Part shown: positions 1-13,811 of the stretch, one piece after another | How positions within the stretch are numbered: position 1 is the first letter of the stretch | Layout: every line of letters begins with the position of its first letter | NCBI GenBank assembly: GCA_029582165.1 | Contig: CM055870.1 | Span: forward strand, 41,523,513-41,587,512 | Source: Portulaca oleracea | Taxonomy: Eukaryota; Streptophyta; Magnoliopsida; Caryophyllales; Portulacaceae | Direction of reading: 5' to 3' | Length of the DNA: 64,000 bases | Position numbers and translations under genes: made by a program | Notes under the pieces: model-generated | What the model was told of the DNA's origin: nothing | What the model saw: only the letters and a program-made list of their open reading frames with translations | Databases searched by the model: none

Positions 1-1642
1 TGGTTAGAGTTTCTGAAGGATTACGATGTGAATTTCCAATATCATCCCGGGAAGGCAAATGTAGTGGCTGATGCCCTGAGTAGAAGACCGTATCCTGCTA
101 TAAACCACTTGATGACGATGCCGCACGAGTTGTGCGAGAAGTTTAGGAGATTGGAGATTAATGTGGTGACACTTGGGAGGAAAGCTGTATTGAATGCCAT
201 GGAATTACAACCTACTCTAATGGAGGAGATCAAGAGAACCCAAGAACTGGACTTACAGCTTGTCAAGATACAGGAAGAAGTGTTGCAAGGGAAAGCCCCT
301 GGCTTTGTGATCCACGAAGACGATACATTACGGTTTCATAACCGCATCTGTGTACCCAATATGGAGGAGCTGAAAAGAAGGATTCTAGAAGAGGGACACA
401 ATACGCCATATTCAGTGCATCCAGGGGGAAATAAGTTGTACAAGGATCTTAAACAGATGTTCTGGTGGAGTAATATGAAACAAGAAGTGGCAGACTTTGT
501 GGCCAAGTGTCTTACTTGCCAGCGAGTCAAGGCAGAGCATCAACGACCAGCCGGACTTCTGCAACCGTTGGACGTCCCTGAGTGGAAATGGGATTCGATA
601 TCAATGGATTTTGCGATAGGTCTACCAAGAACCAGGCGAAAACACAATGCAATATGGGTGATTGTAGATCGTTTGACCAAGTCAGCTCATTTCCTAGCCA
701 TCGCCAACAATTGGTCCCTAGACCAGCTAGCTCAAGCCTATGTAAGAGAGATTGTAAGGTTACACGGAGTACCCAGCTCTATAGTCTCAGACAGAGACAC
801 CAGATTCCAGTCTGGTTTTTGGAAAAAGTTACAAGAGGCGTTTGGCACAAAGCTCAAGTTCAGCACCGCTTTTCACCCAGCTACAGATGGGCAGACAGAG
901 AGGACCATCCAAACCCTCGAAGATATGCTGCGAGCATGCGCTTTAGATTTCAAGGACTCGTGGGATGACGAGTTGACTCTCATTGAGTTCTCATACAACA
1001 ACAGTTACCATGCTAGTATAGGGATGTCACCCTTCGAAGCCTTGTATGGAAGGAGATGTAGAACTCCCCTATGTTGGCAGGACATCGATGAAGCTCTAAC
1101 GATCGGACCGGACCTAATACAGGCCACTACTCAGAAGGTTCGAATAATTCAAGACAAGATGAAGGCAGCACAAAGTCGACAAAAGAGTTATGCTGACAAA
1201 AGGAGAAGACCTCTAGAGTTTGAAGTAGGGGAATATGTGTTTTTACGTGTTTCACCCACGAAGGGAGTTATGAGATTCGCCGATCGGGAAGTTGACAAGG
1301 TTTATCGGGCCATACCCAATTTTGGAACGCATCGGAGAAGTCGCCTACAAGTTACAGCTGCCGGGAGAACTCCCTAGAGTGCACAATGTCTTCCATGTGT
1401 CACAACTCAGGAAATATGTTCCGGACCCGACCCATGTGATTGATCCCGAGCCGCTTCAGCTGCAAGAAGATCTGAGCTATGAAGAGAAGCCACTAGAAAT
1501 ATTGGACCGTAGAGAAAAGCAGCTTAGGAGGAAAGTAGTTCCCTTGGTAAAAGTACGATGGGCGAATCATACCACAACGGAAGCAACCTGGGAAACAGAA
1601 GACGAAATGAGGAAGAAGTACCCTCACTTGTTCCAAGCCTAA
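1..1642 (+). pseudogene. Chromovirus pol 3' part: RNase H tail, integrase, chromodomain (frameshifted)
   Basis: This is the C-terminal end of a Ty3/gypsy polyprotein, open to the left edge of the window. It starts with the RNase H end (HPGKANVVADALSRR), then the integrase zinc finger (H-x-H...CLTCQ, about 390-530). The catalytic core follows with all three acidic residues: WDSISMDF (about 590), VSDRDTRF (about 786) and DGQTER (about 890). A GPY/F-type module and a C-terminal chromodomain ([11 protein letters not shown] to PHLFQA, stop at 1642) make it a chromovirus; the long LTR suggests the Tekay/Del clade (inference). Compared with the second copy at 15347-16246 there is a net loss of about 5 nt near 1277-1302. 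This shifts the frame, so the first frame stops at 1377 and the second runs 1292-1642. The copy is therefore inactive. RT and everything upstream lie outside the window. Confidence 0.93.
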
Positions 1643-1793
1643 GGCGCGTCAAGTTTCGGGGACGAAACTTCTTTTAAGAAGGTAATGTTGTAAAACCTCG
1701 AGTGTTAGGAGGAATGAAACCGTTAGTTCCTTACCGGACCGTTAGGGTTAAGTTTAAGTTTCGAGGACGAAACTTCTTTTAAGAAGGTAATGA
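1643..1793 (+). other. Non-coding 3' end of the chromovirus with duplicated polypurine-tract/LTR junction
   Basis: The stretch between the pol stop and the 3' LTR contains the same block twice, at 1651 and 1756. Each block reads AAGTTTCGRGGACGAAAC followed by a purine run and TAATGNTGTAAAACC. The second block leads directly into the LTR. The first includes a degenerate copy of the LTR start, so the polypurine tract plus LTR head has been duplicated at a spacing of about 105 bp. The same arrangement occurs at 16255 and 16361. Confidence 0.75.
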
Positions 1794-2131
1794 TGTAAAA
1801 CCCCGAAAAATCCAACGATGTGGACCGTGACGTCGTTAGTATATTATGTTTGACTTCGTGTTTTATTATTATTCGTTTGTGTTTATTTATGCTAACGCTT
1901 GAGCTCGTAGGACCGTTGAGGGACTAACAAGGGTAGATTAATAATTTCCGCTGACTAATATTATTATGTGATTAATTACGTGAATATTTGCTATGTGATT
2001 ATATGATTATTAGTATTAATATTATTATTAATATTATTAAAATTATTAGACTTTTGAAATAAAATCAGTTTTAATTGTTTTAAATAGGTTGGGCTAGGAA
2101 TAGGACTAGTGGGCCTAAATGGGAGCATTAG

Positions 2132-2139
2132 TATAAAAA
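2132..2139 (+). promoter_or_regulatory. TATA box of LTR promoter
   Basis: TATAAAAA is followed after about 25 bp by a pyrimidine-rich leader with AAACCCTAATCCC. The same layout is found in the other family A LTRs (TATAAAAACC at 14212, TATATAAACC at about 16735). It is a probable retroelement transcription start. Confidence 0.6.
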
Positions 2140-2628
2140 ACCCCCCTAAACACTTATCAAACCCTAATCCCTCTCAATACCAAACCCTAAACCTACCATC
2201 TCTCCTCCCTCTCTCCCTCCCTTCTCTCTGCCGTCCGCCCAGTCAGCCGGCCACCGCCACCAGGTCGCCGGAGATCGCAACCACCGACCACCGCAAGAAC
2301 ACCACCGAACCTTCCCCTCTCTTCCTTTCTCCTTCTTTTCTCTCTCTACTCGCGACCGCACCACTGTGCCACCACGCGCATACCGCGACCGCCTCAGACC
2401 ACCGTCGCCACCGGAGTCGCCGTCGCACGAAGGGAATCCGCCACGACCCCCTGGTCTGTCATCGTCCGCGCCCAGCAGCCACCCTTGCGCCTCCGACCAC
2501 CGACGCTCCAACCGCCACCGTCCTCACCGCCGCCTCTGACTGTCACCGCCCTGCTCGCTCGTCGACAACCACCGCCCGTCGCCTCGCCTGCCGCCCTGCC
2601 GCCCAGACCACCTAGCCCTAACACCTAC

Positions 2629-2662
2629 GTAAACCCTAACTCTAACCCTAACCCTAACCTAG
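2629..2662. repeat. Short CCCTAA run in LTR leader
   Basis: A run of CCCTAA-like units (about four, some imperfect) closes the C-rich leader. A similar run sits at 17355-17386 in the second LTR. It resembles telomere repeat units but is only about 30 bp and is part of the LTR, so it is not an interstitial telomere. Confidence 0.5.
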
Positions 2663-4780
2663 TTTTGTTTAACTGATTCTTGTTTTTCTTTTCTTTTTCC
2701 TTTTTCTTTTCTTGTTTTATTATTATGAATCTGTTTTATTTAATTGTAATTTTTATTGTTATTAATATTCTGTTTTTATAATTATTGTATTGTTAGTGTT
2801 GTAATTAGGAAAATTAATTGTAATTATTTTCTTGATGTAATTATGTGTAAATTTTTCTAGTTGTTATGTGTAATTTTATGTTATAAATTGTAATTAGATT
2901 TAGGTTGTAATAGTTGATTATTAGGGTTGAAAGTGATTCTTTAATATTCGTTATATTCTTTACATGAATCGTTAGACCACAATATTATTGTATGTACGAA
3001 TTTGGAAATTTATTACTTAGGTTAAATTCTTGAATGTTTAGTTGTTTAATCGTTAAGTTCTTTATTGTCCCCTAGGAATAAATCTTGTTAAGTTTGTTAC
3101 ATGAATTAGGTTAACTTCTTGTTATTAAAACCTTAGGTTCTTGATTAGTAGTTTAATGTTACTAAGTTCTTTATGGTTCTTGTACATGAAAACCTAAGTC
3201 TTCTTGATTCTTGTAAATTAGTTGGGTTTCTTGTTTCATTAAGTTAAATATCATGTTCTTTTATTTTCGTAGGGTTCTTTCTTGTGTAATTCATGTTTAA
3301 TTTTGCCTAAATAAGTTAGGTTGAGTTTATGTTTATTAGTTCTTGGTTCTTGAGTTAATCTTGTTTAAAAGAAATTAGTTGTTTAGGATTCTTGATTAGA
3401 AGTTTAAATGTTTATATGTTCTTTATAGTTTATTCACATGTTCTTAAAGTTTTCTTGTTTATTGGTTAAGAAATTCATGTTTAGGATAGCGTTAATATTT
3501 CATGCATGATTATTATAAGGTTAGTAATAGAATATATGCACATAAGGTATGCCATGTTAGTGTATGATATTTTATACATGTTTTAGGATTAGATTAAATT
3601 ATTAAAGTTGATTTCATGTGTTGTAATTTGATTCTTATGATGGGAAGGTTGATTGTTGGACCTAAGTTAAGTTGGGCTTTATATCTTAGACCCTAGTTAC
3701 TGTTTTGAGCCCAAATTAGAACCCCGAGACCGTTTGGTAAAAGTTAGAACCGAAATAACAAATTAATTGATTACCGTTAGCAGGACAATTTTGTTAGTGT
3801 CTAAAGATCGGGTTGCCACGGCTAGTGTAGTTACCTTTTTATCAAACCCTTTGAACTGGAGGTTCCCTTAGATGTTAGGAACCATAGGAATTTTACGGAT
3901 CGAACGTTTGATTTGTATAGCCCGAGTTATAACCGTTTTACCGGAACCTGTCAGATTTGGACCAATGGGAAAGACGGGTGTTTTTGAGGTCCTTTGGGAC
4001 TGAGTTGGGCTTAACCATCAACATAGAAGTTTTAGTAGACATCCCGAGGTTTCCGAAAAGTCCAGAACCAGCCCCATAGGATGTCGGGAAGTCGAGTTGT
4101 GACCCGTTTTATGTGAATGTTATAATCTGTCCTCTGTTTGCTTTTATTTATAAAGAATTGTTGAGTGAAATTAATGTGTGATCATGTTATGTGTTTTCTT
4201 AGAGACGTTAAGTGTATTTTCGTAAATGTTAGGAACCTAAGCGTTCCTAGGGGATGGGTTAGGTAGTTAATAGTTAATTCTAACTTCGTTAGAACGCGTT
4301 TTGATTAGATAATTACTTTTATTCTAGGCCCGAGTTAGTGCGAGACGTTAGTGAGCTCAAGTGTGTTCTTCTGATTGCTGTGCTGTGAAGTATATCAGGT
4401 AATTGTCTATGCTCTAATCCCCACCGGGATGCTCTTTAAATGTGTTTCGATGTTTTATAATTTATTTTGAGAATTGCATCCCGAAAGGGGACTTTTGTGG
4501 AAATGCGACCATCTGTTTTTGATAATCTTTTTGATTCGTTTGTAATCTTGGTTTATTTGAGTTGAGAAATTGGATGGTCTTTTATTCGAAGTTTTGTTAA
4601 TGGTTTTGATAACTTGGGATGGTTTGACTTGAGAGTTGTGAGTTGAGTTTGAAAATTGTTTAAATAATTCAAGTGGAATCGTTAAGCGGGTTTCGGGGGA
4701 TAACCTGTTGTGCAGGTGTAACAACTGCGTGGTTATGGATCAGAGATCGGGGCTTCCTTCCCTGATATAGGATAGTATTT

Positions 4781-4922
4781 TGATGCCTTTGGTAGGCGAT
4801 GTTCTTGATGCCTTTGGTAGGCGATGTTTATGCCTTTGGTAGGCGATGTTCTTGATGCCTTTGGTAGGCGATGTTTATGCCTTTGGTAGGCGATGTTCTT
4901 GATGCCTTTGGTAGGCGATGTT
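4781..4922. repeat. 25-bp minisatellite in LTR (family A)
   Basis: There are six copies of TGCCTTTGGTAGGCGATGTT, separated by CT-TGA or TA. The core holds the inverted pair GCCT/AGGC. Matching arrays lie at 19438-19573 and 21288-21411. Confidence 0.9.
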
Positions 4923-5389
4923 ACTTTAAGGGATTTGGTATCCCGCCCGCAAATTAAAATATGGATTGGATGGGTTGAGGAAAACAGTTAAGGGTTAAAG
5001 GTTTGTAAAATGTTTGATTTGATCCCTCTCCCCAAAATGAATTGAAATGAACTTAAACTGTTTAAACGTTAGGTAGACATTATTGAGATTTCCCCTCATT
5101 TTCTCAAATGTTTTGATTTGGTGAAGATCTAAATCTGGGACGGAGTTAGAAGTGAGGACGACGAGTCTAGAAGTCCTTGAACCTTTATATTGTTTTCGTT
5201 ATGAATTCTTAAAGTTTGTTTTGAGTTGTTAGTAGTTACCGTGACAGTTGTGTTTTCCTTTCTCAGTATTCCTTCGGGGATACGGCAGTGACGCCCAAAC
5301 TAAATTTGAAGTCTTCCGCTAAGTTTTGTCTGTTAACGTTAGTTGACTTTGACTTTTTATAATTGAATTTCCGGGGCGTTACAGAATGG

Positions 5390-8631
<3,242 letters not shown>

Positions 8632-8655
8632 CAAAGGTTCAAACCCCAGCACACG

Positions 8656-8901
8656 TCACCAAATCACACCCCCAATCCGCGTGGACGTTCGGAAGCCTGA
8701 ATGTCGAGGAAAAATGTCCACATTTCCCACCCAAGTTTTGTTTTTGTGGTTTAATGGTGGTTTCAAAGGCATAGGAAGGACACGGTGTAGGAAACACCAA
8801 ATGAGGGCCATAAATACATCAACATAGCCTCGGGGTAGTGAAAGTGGCAAGGGTGTGATGGACAATGACCCAATCAACGTCCGAATAGAATTCTCGAACA
8901 A
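8656..8901 (-). pseudogene. 81-residue tail frame downstream of gag, unknown function
   Basis: The frame starts MFENSIRTLIG directly after the gag stop and runs to the LTR head. It has a hydrophobic stretch in the middle and ends FRTSTRIGGVIW. I do not recognise a domain. Its position between gag and the 3' LTR shows that this element has no reverse transcriptase or integrase here. It may be leftover 3' sequence rather than a translated product. Confidence 0.4.
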
Positions 8902-9945
8902 CTAATGACGACCAAACAACGTGTATGACCCATTCAAAGAGTTCATATCGCAACACCCAACATTCAAACAATATTCATCATTGAGTGACAATTCAAACTT
9001 TGATACCAAATAAGCATCATGCCAACAAGCAACATCAAATAAACAATATCTCTCATAGATCGTGCATGACTCACTCAAAGACTCTACACCACAATGTCCA
9101 TCTTTTAAGCATGATTCAATAAATTCCATAGGAGAGTCTTCGGTTACCTTATTCTTCCCATGGAGAAGAATTTGAGTGCCCATGAAGGGAAGAGAATGGG
9201 AGTCATCTCCATTGATGTTTAATTCCTCCATTGCTGGCAATGATAAAACCGAAAGAGCTTTTTCTTGAGCCTCTTCAACAAGGATGAGAGGAAGGGCAAG
9301 GTCGATGTTCTCATCCTCCTTTTGGCATGGAGCTTCAACAATGTCTTCAATGGTCCCACAAGGAACAAGGAAAGCTCCCTTGTTGGGCATGAGATCGACC
9401 TTTGCTTGCTTAGCTTCTCCACACCCATCAAGTGACGAAATGGGTTCATGGTTAACCTCTCGCTTGTAAGTACTAGGCAAGAATTGTCGATTCATCAATC
9501 GCTTTAGCCTTGTCCATGAAGTGACTTTTGATCGACCCTCCATAGCTCGTTGTGCCTTGACATTCTCAAACCAAAGGGATGCAACCTTAGTGAGTTTCAC
9601 TCTAGCAATCTTAAAAGTCTGTTCATCGCTATACCCCTTAGTTTCAAAAATCCTCTCCAAGATTTGGACCCATTCAAGATAATCATCGGGGCTGGTGTGG
9701 CCATTGAATTCCGGAATATTGATCTTAATATCATGGAATTCATCTCGCGGGGGCCTATCATTCATTTCCCGTCGACGATGGCGTCGAAGGGAGCCTCTAT
9801 CATCGTCGCTCGACTCACAGGTGGGAGGAGGACGGATAGGGCTACGAGTGGGCCTCCTTCGCTCGTCTCGGGGTTGATCCTGAAGGTTGATGGCAATGTT
9901 GTTTACTTGAGTCACGAGGGCCTCAAGAGTATTTTGAATGTTCAT
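8902..9945 (-). CDS. Gag-like protein of a non-autonomous gypsy element
   Basis: This is a 347-residue open frame. Residues 1-75 are polar and Arg-rich (RRHRRRE). Residues of about 76-166 form a plant Ty3/gypsy gag domain: IKINIPEFNGHTSPDDYLEWV, then ASLWFENV, TSWTRLKRLMNRQFLP and YKREV. The remaining 180 residues are acidic with a Cys-rich end (about 285-347) and lack the usual CCHC zinc knuckle and protease. The frame is intact, which is rare in this window. The start at 9945 is the first ATG before the conserved block. Sequence to the right (9946-10123) does not look like a minus-strand 5' LTR, so the element is truncated or rearranged at its 5' side. The C-terminal half may be a lineage-specific replacement for pol (inference). 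Confidence 0.7.
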   Translation of the reverse strand: MNIQNTLEALVTQVNNIAINLQDQPRDERRRPTRSPIRPPPTCESSDDDRGSLRRHRRREMNDRPPRDEFHDIKINIPEFNGHTSPDDYLEWVQILERIFETKGYSDEQTFKIARVKLTKVASLWFENVKAQRAMEGRSKVTSWTRLKRLMNRQFLPSTYKREVNHEPISSLDGCGEAKQAKVDLMPNKGAFLVPCGTIEDIVEAPCQKEDENIDLALPLILVEEAQEKALSVLSLPAMEELNINGDDSHSLPFMGTQILLHGKNKVTEDSPMEFIESCLKDGHCGVESLSESCTIYERYCLFDVACWHDAYLVSKFELSLNDEYCLNVGCCDMNSLNGSYTLFGRH

Positions 9946-10123
9946 GAATCGATTCTCAAGATTGGCTTAGGGGCCATAATGATGGAGATTCGCCTAGCCT
10001 TGGTCTCACATTTGGGGACCCAAGGTTCACGAAGGGTGATGGAGATCAGCCCCACTCACCCAACAAGGAGGTCTAATGCATTCAACCGCGTTTGAGGACA
10101 AACTCTTTGCAACCAGGGGAGAA
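9946..10123 (+). other. Rearranged junction with LTR-head fragment and polypurine tract
   Basis: A TGATGGAGATTCGCC... segment (9980-10038) repeats the head of the LTR that starts at 10124, in the same orientation and about 144 bp upstream. It is followed by a gypsy pol 3' end (TTTGAGGACAAACTC) and the purine tract CCAGGGGAGAA at 10113-10123. A minus-strand gag element and a plus-strand element end therefore meet here; the exact breakpoint is not clear. Confidence 0.55.
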
Positions 10124-11054
10124 TGATGGATATTCCCTTAGCCTTGGTCTCACCTTTGGGGACCCTAGGTTCATGGAGGGTACATGACGTGCAAGCAAGC
10201 AAAAGGGGAGCAAAGTCACGTGAAGAAGTCCATGGAAGTATACAAGTCACGTGAAGAAGAAGTCCATAAGAAGTTTTAGTAATATTTGTGTTAAGTTTGT
10301 TATAGTAGTATTTGTATTTTCATTATTAGTAGTTATTTTCTTTATTAGTAGCTAAATTTGTTTTAAGGCATAATGTCAAGGATTAATTAGTAGAGTAGGA
10401 GTCTAGAAGAGTCTAGAAGGAGAAGTTCTAGTCTTGGACGCTTATTTATAACTAATCCAATTAGGATTAGGAAAGCCAAATCCTAGAAAGATTCGTCCAA
10501 TTGTAACTAATCCAATTAGGATTAGGAAAGCCAAATCCTAGAAGGATTCATCCAATTGTAACTAATCCAATTAGGATTAGGAAAGCCAAATCCTAGAGGG
10601 ATTCATCCTAGGCTGCTTAAGCGTCAAGTTAGTAGTCCTAGTAGGATTAGGACTAAGTCTAGTATATAAGGAGGTTTGTAACGTCCAAAGAAGACACATA
10701 GCTTTGAATTATGAATACAAATCGAGTTTTACTCATCCTTGAGAGTCTTTCTCTTTTCTTTTCTACTATTGTATCTTGAATTAGCTATTTAAGTGGTGAG
10801 GTAGAGCTTATTCTAATACTTAGAAGGTGTTTCTGTAACTAAGTAGAAGAATAAGAAGCCCTAGGGATTCAACTTGTGGTGTCTCTATATCAAGTTCGAT
10901 TCCCTTGAACTATCCCAAATTATCCATCTTTATTGAGTTTTTCCATTAGCAAACTCTAGCCTTTTCGTGAACTATCCTATACCCTAGGCTTGTTCACGTT
11001 CCCCACTTTGATGTGTAATTCATCAAACCCTAGCTTTGCATCAATTATACATCA
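10124..11054 (+). mobile_element. 3' LTR, TGATGT family, plus strand
   Basis: It starts TGATGGATATTCCC after a polypurine tract and ends AATTATACATCA. In the middle are three 55-bp repeats (10449-10613), then a TATA-like ATATAAGG (about 10664) and the transcript leader ending in CAAACCCTAGC. The layout matches the LTRs at 40576-41805 and 48418-49652. Only this LTR remains, with no pol on its left. Confidence 0.8.
10449..10613. repeat. Three 55-bp tandem repeats in LTR
   Basis: Each unit has TAACTAATCCAATTAGGATTAGG and then AAAGCCAAATCCTAG. The first part is an inverted repeat (TAATCC/GGATTA). Related LTRs at 41060, 48900 and 53740 carry one to two units, so copy number varies between family members. 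Confidence 0.85.
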
Positions 11055-11390
11055 CATAAGTAGAGTATGGGTGAAGGACGGATTGTGTTTGGGTAATTTT
11101 TGTGGAGTTTAGGGGTTTTATTATAGTTGGCTAGTGTTTGGCTAAGGGTTCTTTGTGTTTAACTCTCATTGACATTTCATCGAACACCTTCCGTGCACCA
11201 TTTTCCAACTTCACCTCAAAGCTCCAATATGCATCAAATCCAACAAATACAAATAATACAATGTATTCCAACACTCTTGGATGCACAGGGAATAGGGAAC
11301 ACCAACAGTTGCATGCAACTCAAAAAACCCAACACTAGAAAACTTTACTAGCAAGAACAATGAACAAAACTCAAGCGAGAACAAACCGTA
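11055..11390. other. No gene seen; leader-like sequence
   Basis: Unique-looking AT-rich sequence lies between the LTR end and the primer-binding-like site at 11391-11402. On the minus strand it would be the untranslated leader of the LTR-like block to its right. No coding domain was recognised. Confidence 0.4.
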
Positions 11391-11402
11391 GCTCTAATAC
11401 CA
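11391..11402 (-). other. Primer-binding-site-like sequence
   Basis: On the minus strand this reads TGGTATTAGAGC, one mismatch from TGGTATCAGAGC, the usual initiator-Met tRNA complement of plant LTR elements. It lies two bases after a CA dinucleotide that could end an LTR (…GCTCCA at 11405-11410). Confidence 0.5.
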
Positions 11403-11404
11403 GA

Positions 11405-12634
11405 TGGAGCATTTTGTCGCGTGGAGGGAATGAAGATTAGCTTGAGTGAGTCATCGAAATCAACATTCAACAAGTTCCTTGATCATCTAGAAGGATCGGA
11501 TATGACCTTATGGCAAGGAAAACCACAACCCAAGGCCTAACAGCCTACCATGAAAATCATAAAGGTAATCCACTAAATAATCATTAAAGGAATGACTTGA
11601 AACACTACCAAAAGGATTGGATAAAGTAATCAAGACTTTTGAAGAAACTAGGGAAACCCCTAACAATGCTTAAGCATCACATTCATAATTTGGAAAAACT
11701 TCTTAAAAACAAAGTATTTATACTAATGGGGGGTAAAACAATAAAACACTGCGTTTAATACGAAATTACGCGAGATCGATGGTCATGCTGGCACTACGTA
11801 TGGGTCACGGCGACTGCACAACAGCGTAGCAACATCCGAACAGCGACATGTCGCGGGCGCCACACGGGTGTCGCGGGCGTTACAGGCAAACGGACGCAGC
11901 TCATCAGTGCATGAGCAGGGAGACGTCGAGGGCGCTACAGCCGTGTCGTGGGTGCGACGGCTCTGTGGAAGAGGGCGCTGACAGCGCTTTCTCGGGCACT
12001 GGTAGCGGCTGGCTTCGGTGTGACAAACGGGGGTCTCTAGAACGGGTGTTGGCTGAGCTTGCCCAGACGCTGGCGGCGGCGATCTGCGAAGGCCAGTGAA
12101 GACTCCTGTCCAAAATAGGTAGCAGGCGCTACGTATGATGTAGCGGGGGCTACCTCCTGCTGCCCAGATGGTAACGGGCGCTACGGGGTTTGCTGCCTTA
12201 GCCTCTTTGTGCTGCTCCTTCTCACCTTGTGTTTTGCTATCTTGGGGCCACACCCGAACCCATATGCCTTGCAGCTTCTCATCTTGGGACGACCCGATTC
12301 TGCCCCGAGGTCTCCAGGGTCGTTGAGATACCTTGGGCCTCTTCATTCGCCATCGATGGACGGCTCGATGAAACCACAACAACTTGTTACTCATCACACC
12401 GCCTTTTGTGAAGGTGTAACGATTCTTGAAATCGAGCGAGGGAGCGGTTTTAGCATGAGAATGTCGGGTCGTGGTTTCACCCATCATGTCATTAATCACA
12501 AGCCCGGTCATGGAAGCTCGGACCCGAACCCGGTACGGTTCAGGTCCTCTATGGTAGTTCCAATGAGGACGTTGCGACGTTGTGTGGTGGAGGATGTCAG
12601 ACCAACACCTTACTTTTTCGAAAATTGAAGCCAT
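11405..12634 (-). mobile_element. Probable minus-strand LTR promoter block with GCGGGCGCTAC-type array
   Basis: Read on the minus strand this holds an open frame of 283 residues (11783-12634), an array of GTAGCGCCCG/GTCGCGGGCG motifs (12195 down to 11850), a TATA box GTATAAATAC (11722-11713), about 300 bp of leader, and then a CA end and primer-binding-like site. This is the layout of an LTR with U3, R and U5. The 283-residue frame has low-complexity Pro/Arg/Ser content and no domain I recognise, so it may be incidental. The 5' start of the LTR is not found. Confidence 0.45.
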
Positions 12635-12874
12635 ATATTAATTGGAGTTGTCTCCATAGATTTAGGCAATGACTCTTCAAATAGTAGGGAGTAATCAAAA
12701 GGGGGTGAAACGTCAACGAGGAACATGATTTTTCAGAAAAAATTGGAACTTTTGTAACACATATCTTGCCATACTTGAATTCACCTGGCCCCAATTAGAC
12801 CGCTCGATAGAACGAACTGCTTCTAGCCAGGCTGTATTATCTTGTAGACAAGCATGTTTATTGTTTGAAGGTGC
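12635..12874. other. Spacer, nothing recognised
   Basis: Ordinary AT-rich sequence before the hAT element. No gene or repeat was recognised. Confidence 0.5.
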
Positions 12875-13811
12875 ATTGAGATTAGGGATGGCAGTGGGTC
12901 CTGGACCCGGCCTAGACCTTATCTGACCCGACCCAAACCCTATCAGACTTGGCCCATTAAGACGGGCCTGGGTCCAAAAATTTTGGACCCGGTGTGTCTG
13001 GGGCGTGTCCAGGTCTTGAAAAAATATAGCGGGACCCGTGGACCTGACCCGTGGACCCATTAAAATTTAAACATATATAATGTTTTTCCTTTGAAAAAAT
13101 ACAAACACAAGTACTATACTACTACTCATCTATTGTCTGGCGCCTTGTTAGATTGCAGTACAGTTGGGGCTAATATCGTATTTGCAGGGAGCAAGGGGCC
13201 TTTTTGTGTTAAAACTTTCGCAATGGGGTCTAGTTTAAGGTAAAAAGAAGGAAATGGGGATAGATGATTTGGAAACGAACTAAATGAAACAAGCAATTAA
13301 AATGGAACAAAAGCACGGATGTAATCAAGAAGAAGGGAGGCTCGAGGGTCGTTTTTTCACCACATGATGGTCACTCTAACATGAGGTAGGCCCGGTAAAG
13401 ACATTAGGCCTAGATAGAGGTGGGGTTATTGCAAGAATAAAGTCAATCCGGAGTCTCTCTCGAGATTATTCTGGGCTGCCCCTCAAAGTTAGTCCACTAA
13501 ATGAATGATGACATCAATTCGAAGGTTTGATATGCGATTCACCTTACCTGGACGCATCCCCTAAATGAATGAGAATTCATTCGAATATTCCATTGAACTA
13601 CCCTAAAAATCATGTTTAAGTAGGTTTAGCGAACTCCTGCCTCAACTAAACCCTATAGCCTAGAGGGTGATTAAATGAAAACCTCATAAAACAAGGCCTA
13701 ATGCCCTAACTAAGCCCAATCTTAGAAAAGAGATCCCATCAAAGGTTAAAACCTTCCCCTAAGCCACAAGGAAATTAGCCACTAATCATACTAATGTTCA
13801 TTAAAACTATC

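Larger units (their letters stand above)
1794..5383 (+). mobile_element. 3' LTR of the chromovirus (family A), about 3.6 kb
   Basis: The LTR begins TGTAAAACCCCGAAAAATCC and ends TTTCCGGGGCGTTACA, so its termini are inverted copies (TGTAA/TTACA). The same ends bound the LTR at 16399-20056 and the split LTR at 13812-21914. Inside, in order, are a TATA box (about 2132), a GC- and pyrimidine-rich leader (2160-2640), a long T-rich part (2660-4200), and a 25-bp minisatellite (4781-4922). It is unusually long even for plant LTRs. No conserved protein is encoded; the ORFs in the leader differ completely between copies. The GATA repeat starts within 10 bp of its end. Confidence 0.9.

Noticed and set aside
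2109..2615. 168-residue ORF in the LTR leader, and similar ORFs at 14204-14719 and 16834-17359
   Set aside because: Frames and sequences differ completely between the three LTR copies; only C-rich composition is shared.
2637..2663. Interstitial telomere
   Set aside because: Only about four CCCTAA-like units inside an LTR leader, repeated at the same LTR position elsewhere; plant telomeres are CCCTAAA and far longer.
4781..4922. CRISPR-like array
   Set aside because: Spacers are only 4-8 bp and repeat each other, and the array lies in a plant LTR; it is a minisatellite.
11783..12634. 283-residue minus-strand ORF as a host gene
   Set aside because: It overlaps the GCGGGCGCTAC repeat array, has biased composition and no domain, and lies where an LTR U3 would be.
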